Both the position numbers and the translations under genes were made by a program. From the NCBI GenBank assembly GCA_033239125.1, contig BSWB01000005.1, positions 116,250,494-116,314,493 on the forward strand: a DNA stretch of 64,000 nucleotides, written 5' to 3'. Numbering within the stretch: the stretch's first letter is position 1; the number at the start of each line of letters is the position of its first letter. Below, one piece after another: positions 59,900 through 64,000 of the stretch. A model generated the notes under the pieces. That model was given only the letters and a program-made list of their open reading frames with translations, made no database searches and had not been told where the DNA came from. This stretch comes from Fagopyrum homotropicum. Its lineage: Eukaryota > Streptophyta > Magnoliopsida > Caryophyllales > Polygonaceae.

Positions 59900-61035
59900 T
59901 CTTTTTTCTTCGATTTTTCCGTTTGGTGTCCTTATACTTTTGACATTTTCGGATGTATCCAAAGGTTTTTTAAAATCCTATTGTTATCCCAGAGTTTTAG
60001 ACATTTCCGCCCTATGCCCCTAGACCCGGTTCAGAGCAAATTTTTGCTAACATTTTAAATTATAAAAAATTTAACCCGGTTTAGGAAAAGGAAAAAAATA
60101 AGAAAAGAAAATCCAACAAAGACTTCGTTTATTATAAGGTTATCTTCTTCTTCATTGATTTGAGAATCCATAGCCACCATCAATTCCTCCGATTTTGGTC
60201 GCCTACAATAAGATTGAATCCAATATTTCTTACACGAAAGTTTGCATCTGATTTGAAATAAAATGGAGAAGAGCAAAAATAAAATGATTTTTTTCCCCTT
60301 CTCTGCATCATATTTTCTTTAGGGTATACACAATCGTTAAATATGAAATCCATCTTTTTAATGTGTGATTCATTCAAGGTTTATGAATTTGGGCTTTGAA
60401 AATGTATGCTACAAGCTTTGAATTTCATATTTAGGTGAAGAGTCAATTTTGCAGGACATCCAGTTAGGGTTTGTTGCAAATCCAAAATTGTGAATTTGAC
60501 TGGTTTGGGGAAAAACAATGTTTTGCATTTTTGGGTTTATCTCAAATTTTAAATCAAATTTGAAAATAACTAACAGTGATAGCGTATCTCCACTTAGACT
60601 TATTTGACTAACAGTCCATTGAGGAGTCAGATCTAGATAAAAGCAAAATAAACTACTAATTTCATGTCCAATATCCATATATAAACTCAGATGTGATAAA
60701 TCTAAAAGCAACGAGTTAGGATGAATATCTTATTGGTGGTCAAACTCAACCGTGGCAATCGAAGGCGGAGGCTGAATCGAAGAGGTACCAATGGGTCCGT
60801 TCACCAGGAAGAAGAGGAGGAGCTCAACTAGAAAATATGAATTATTTGGATTCTTGGTTTTAAGTTATCATAACCGGGTGAGATTTTTATATTTCTGACT
60901 AAAAGATTGTTCTGAACCGGGTCAGAGGTATAGAGCGGAAATGTCTAAAACTCAGGGTTACCAATAGGAACTCGAAAGACCTTTGGATACCATCCGGAAA
61001 TGTCAAAAGTACAGGGGTACCAACCGGAAAAACCC
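59900..61035. mobile_element. Mutator-like element with long inverted repeats
   Basis: Left arm about 59900-60085, right arm about 60850-61035 in inverted orientation. Both read TTTTTCCG(G/T)TTGG, then ACTTTTGACATTT, GTATCCAAAGG, GAGTTTTAGACATTTCCG, GACCCGGTTCAGA and an inner AACCCGGTT block. Arms near 190 bp fit Mutator-type elements. The interior (60086-60849) codes for no transposase. A 9 bp duplication TTTTTTCTT is possible, but the flanks are low-complexity. Confidence 0.7.
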
Positions 61036-61319
61036 TTTTTTTCTTTTTTAAAACACTAATGTTAACACATCTAGTGTGATATACATAAATAAGTCTATGG
61101 ATGAGGAATAAATGAAAAGTGCAACGTGAGAAATAGAACACAGGGGTGGCATACAACCTTATCACTCCATTGGTATGATATTCAGAAGGGTCAACATCCA
61201 CACATAATAGGTTGTTTACATTGATGGTAACTTAAAAATAAAGTATTTGTGATAATATAATATAGTATCTGAGGCTCCTCTTCAGAGTTGGCATACAACC
61301 TGCTTCTCTTTGAAAATAA
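61036..61319. other. Gene-free stretch
   Basis: No frame or repeat of interest was seen. Its last 22 bases (61298-61319) are identical to 32527-32548 in the F-box 3' UTR. Confidence 0.5.
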
Positions 61320-61906
61320 TGACAGAAATATGGGCGATTTAGATCGAGGAGAAACTTCAACTAGTTCTTCCTGATCGTTGGAATTGGATCAAGCGTGGCG
61401 GAAGCTTAGAAATGGATGTGGAAGCGTTCGGTCGATCCGATCTAGTTAGATCGAATCATCCACGAGATGAAGTAGAGTATAGTTGATCCTTCAAAAGGAT
61501 CCTTGAGTATGAAGGACTTGGATCAAAGAGTAGATCCAAGATAGAACTTTAAGAGGATTGAAGAAGAAGAAGAAGAAGAGGTGATGCCTAAACCAAGTAA
61601 GAGGATTTTCCTTCTCAACACTTGGATTAAACTTAGACATCCTTTACAAATGAGTCAAACATCCTCTTATATAGTGGATGTGGTCATACAAAGAGTCGGA
61701 AATTAAATGACGGAAATTAAAGTCGGTATAAAATTCCAAAAATGAAAAGTTTAAAATATGAAAGATCGGAATTTAAGTCACGGAATTAAAGTTCTGAATA
61801 CAAAAAGTCTATTTTTAAATAGCCAAAATATTTAATAGTTCTTCAAAATGATGCCGGGTCCTTCTAGCCGGAAACACGGATGGCATCGCCATCCGGGGGC
61901 GTATCA
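61320..61906 (-). mobile_element. 3' LTR of the short element
   Basis: 587 bp. The AAG microsatellite has about 6 units here (61561-61578), against about 25 in the other copy. Confidence 0.8.
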
Positions 61907-62949
61907 TTCTCCTCCTTTTAAATGTGAAACGTCCTCGTTTGCACGGTCAAAAAAGAAAGGAGTATCTTTGGGAACGTGACTCTTGAAATTCAGCACCGGA
62001 TGCGTATTATCGGAGTCAGACGGCTTAGACTCGTAGTCTTTCAAAAGGATGGTGGGGCCTCCAAGCTTGTCGAACATAAATAGGACAAATTCCGGATCAG
62101 GAAGCTCGAACTTGTAGTTCGACATGGTGGTGATTGTGGCATTTGTCTCTTATGTTGTAAATGGTCTTGACTTTGAACGACGGAGGCATGCTGAAAGGAT
62201 TGAATGACAAGCCGGGAGGTAAGTGACTGGACATATTAAATACAAACCTCGAATCGGGCGGCTCAATTTTGTTGTTTATCAACATCATCGTGCCGTTTTC
62301 GGAGTCGATTACTTCTTCTTTCTATATGATGGCTTCGTCTTTGTCATCTTCAAAGAACTTGCCGTGTAATGGGTTGACCAATAGAATTGGAATTGCCGGA
62401 GCGACCTTTTTAATGATGATGTTCCCGTCTTCTTCTTTGCTCACATCATTCAATGGGCTCACAAAGTGAATTGGAAGTGTTGGTGCGCATTCTTCAGTTA
62501 CGATGTTGCCCACATCTTTGACTTTGTCATAAAATGGTTCTTCTTGTTGGGCGAACGTCGTTTGGGCTAGAAGTCGTGCCCTCAAATTTTCTATATCACG
62601 CTTGAGAGCATCATTTGTTTCCTTGAGCATAACATACTCCTCTTGGGACTAGGACGCCGTCGGGGGAAACATTGACAACTTGCTCATGATTGGCACGTCG
62701 TATTGGGGCATCATAGGTATCCTCAAAATAAGTTTGTCGGTGTGGATACCTTTGGTGTCTGTCCATGGTATGAGTCAACATTGGTGGGTCCGGAGGAGGC
62801 AACCACTCCTCATCCTCAAAATATTCTCTTCGTCGGCTATGTGAGTACCGTCGGTACCCACGTGTGGTTCGTTTGGTCTTTGTTGGATATGAAGGAGGTA
62901 ACCATTCTTTGTCCTCATCAAAGGAACCATCATCATCATCATACATCAT
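61904..62949 (-). pseudogene. Unrecognised coding region of the short LTR element, frame-broken
   Basis: Four overlapping minus-strand frames follow one another: 62949-62611 (acidic start MMYDDDDGSFDED, Arg/Tyr/Pro-rich), 62630-62322 (coiled-coil-like DALKRDIENLRARLL, then repeated PTLPIHFVSPL and PAIPILLVNPL motifs), 62288-62097 and 62125-61904 (DTPFFFDRANEDVSHLKGGE). Shifts and one stop separate them, but composition and repeated motifs suggest a single ancestral protein of about 340 residues. I recognise no family; it may be a gag relative or captured host sequence. Confidence 0.5.
61907..61919 (-). other. Polypurine tract
   Basis: AAAAGGAGGAGAA in element sense, directly before the 3' LTR. 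It doubles as the last codons of a short frame ending in the LTR's own TGA. Confidence 0.75.
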
Positions 62950-63091
62950 GATGAAGAACGAGGATGAACACTTATAGAACTATGAAGAACACTTATAGAA
63001 CTATGAAGAACACCGAAGAACTATGAAGAACACCAAATAACTTTGATCAAGAGAAGAAAAAAATTGTAAAGAAACTTGGCCTCAATCCCGA

Positions 63092-63103
63092 GCTCTGATA
63101 CCA
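63092..63103 (-). other. Primer binding site, initiator tRNA-Met
   Basis: TGGTATCAGAGC in element sense, one base from the 5' LTR. Exact match to the canonical site. Confidence 0.9.
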
Positions 63104-63104
63104 A

Positions 63105-63762
63105 GGATAGAAATATTGGCGATCTAGATCGAGGAGAAACTTAAACTACTTCTTCTTGATCGTTCGAATTGGATCAAATGTAGAACTTGAGCGGTGGAAG
63201 CTTAGAAATGAATGCAGAAGCGTTCGGTCGATCCAATCTAGTTAGATCGAATCATCCACGAGGTGAAGTAGAGTATAGTTGATCCTTCAAAAGGATCCTC
63301 GAGTATGAAAGACTTATATCAAAGACTGGATCGAAGATAGAACTTTAAGAAGATTGAAGAAGAAGAAGAAGAAGAAGAAGAAGAAGAAGAAGAAGAAGAA
63401 GAAGAAGAAGAAGAAGAAGAAGAAGAAGAAGAGGTGATGCCTAAACCAAGTAAGAGGATTTTCCTTCTCAACACTTGGAATAAACTTAGACATTCTTTAC
63501 AAATGAGACAAGCATCTCCTTATATAGTGGATGTGGCCATAGAAAGAGTTAGAAATTAAATGACGGAAATTAAAGTTCCAAAAATGAAAAGTCTAAAATA
63601 TGAAAGGTTGGAATTTAAGTCCCATAATTAGGTTCCGGAATTAAAGTTCCGAATACAAAAAAATCTATTATTAAATAGCCGAAATATTTAATAGTTCTTC
63701 ACAATGGTGTCGGGTCCTTCTAACCGGAAACACGGATGACATCGCCATCCGGGGGCGTATCA
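63105..63762 (-). mobile_element. 5' LTR of the short element
   Basis: 658 bp. It contains an (AAG)n run at 63357-63431 of about 25 units and small indels relative to 61320-61906. Confidence 0.8.
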
Positions 63763-64000
63763 TATTTGTTTTTTACAATTTGTTATAAAAAGATGACATC
63801 TTTTAATTATTAATTTTGTTGTTGTCCAGCGCATGCTCCCCACCTGTGAGCCTTGGGGCAGACTCAGAGTGCCATGCACCCCAAGCCATGGGCGCATGCG
63901 AACTCCGCCTTTTTGAGGCATTGTTCCGCCCCAATAGTAAGCTTGTTAAATTAGACATCTCTTATAAATGAGGACAAACATCCTTTGTATATGAAGAACG
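63763..64000. other. Window end with a possible further LTR fragment
   Basis: TTAGACATCTCTTATAAATG and ACAAACATCCTTT near 63950-63990 resemble the segment at 61630-61665 of the short element's LTR. The rest is unassigned. Confidence 0.35.

Larger units (their letters stand above)
61320..63762 (-). mobile_element. Short non-autonomous LTR retrotransposon
   Basis: Direct LTRs at 61320-61906 and 63105-63762 flank 1.2 kb. In element sense the LTR begins TGATACGCCCCCGG. A tRNA-Met primer site follows the 5' LTR and a polypurine tract precedes the 3' LTR. No protease, RT or integrase is encoded, so it would depend on a partner element. The flanking pentamers (AATAA and TATTT) do not match, so the edge at one side may be off or altered. 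Confidence 0.8.

Noticed and set aside
60409..60711. 100-codon frame inside the Mutator-like element
   Set aside because: No motif was recognised and the frame is one of several similar AT-rich open stretches.
59890..61050. Firm 9 bp target duplication for the Mutator-like element
   Set aside because: TTTTTTCTT occurs on both sides, but in T-rich runs where it could be chance.

Overview
The window is nuclear DNA of a flowering plant, most probably a eudicot. The signs are Ty3/gypsy elements primed by initiator tRNA-Met, an Athila-type element primed by tRNA-Asp, Helitrons, a plant LINE, snRNA-type USE plus TATA promoters, and one GT-AG spliced gene similar to Arabidopsis At4g00755. The species cannot be read from the sequence. 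More than 80% of the window is transposable-element DNA, much of it nested.

Layout. 1-5558: the 3' end of a gypsy element with a 3.2 kb LTR, then a second LTR. 5790-8243 plus 17787-18290: one minus-strand LINE split by a complete 9.5 kb chromovirus-like gypsy element (8244-17781, target duplication TTTTA). 18291-19550: AT-rich DNA with no gene seen. 19551-about 26070: a Helitron-like region on the minus strand made of iterated U2-snRNA-like units, each with a plant snRNA promoter; a second Helitron (23595-25368, plus strand) of the same family sits inside it. About 26340-26930: sequence resembling plant mitochondrial DNA. 27330-32800: the only convincing host gene, a five-exon F-box gene that splices into an open 377-codon frame. 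33557-58946: a gypsy element (target duplication TGGAT) that took in a solo LTR (36060-38158, ACCTC) and a 14.9 kb Athila-type element on the minus strand (38447-53389, GACTT); the Athila element in turn took in a solo LTR of its own family in the opposite direction (42517-44255, ATCAG). 58960-64000: a small inverted-repeat element, AT-rich degenerate repeats, a Mutator-like element with about 190 bp inverted repeats, and a short non-autonomous LTR element (61320-63762) on the minus strand.

Activity. All the retroelement pol genes are broken. In the Athila and chromovirus-like copies most in-frame stops look like C:G to T:A changes at Trp, Gln or Arg codons. The Athila element is the youngest large insertion, with LTRs of equal length that differ at about 30 sites by eye.

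The most unusual part is 20.1-25.8 kb. About thirteen promoters of the plant snRNA type (USE, 32-33 bp, TATA) occur there, ten of them followed by a degenerate copy of the 5' half of U2 snRNA. In the plus-strand Helitron this is followed by an array of 25 bp units whose hairpin lines up with U2 stem-loop II. My reading is a Helitron family that captured a U2 gene and multiplied parts of it. The U2 comparison is from memory and needs a covariance-model search.
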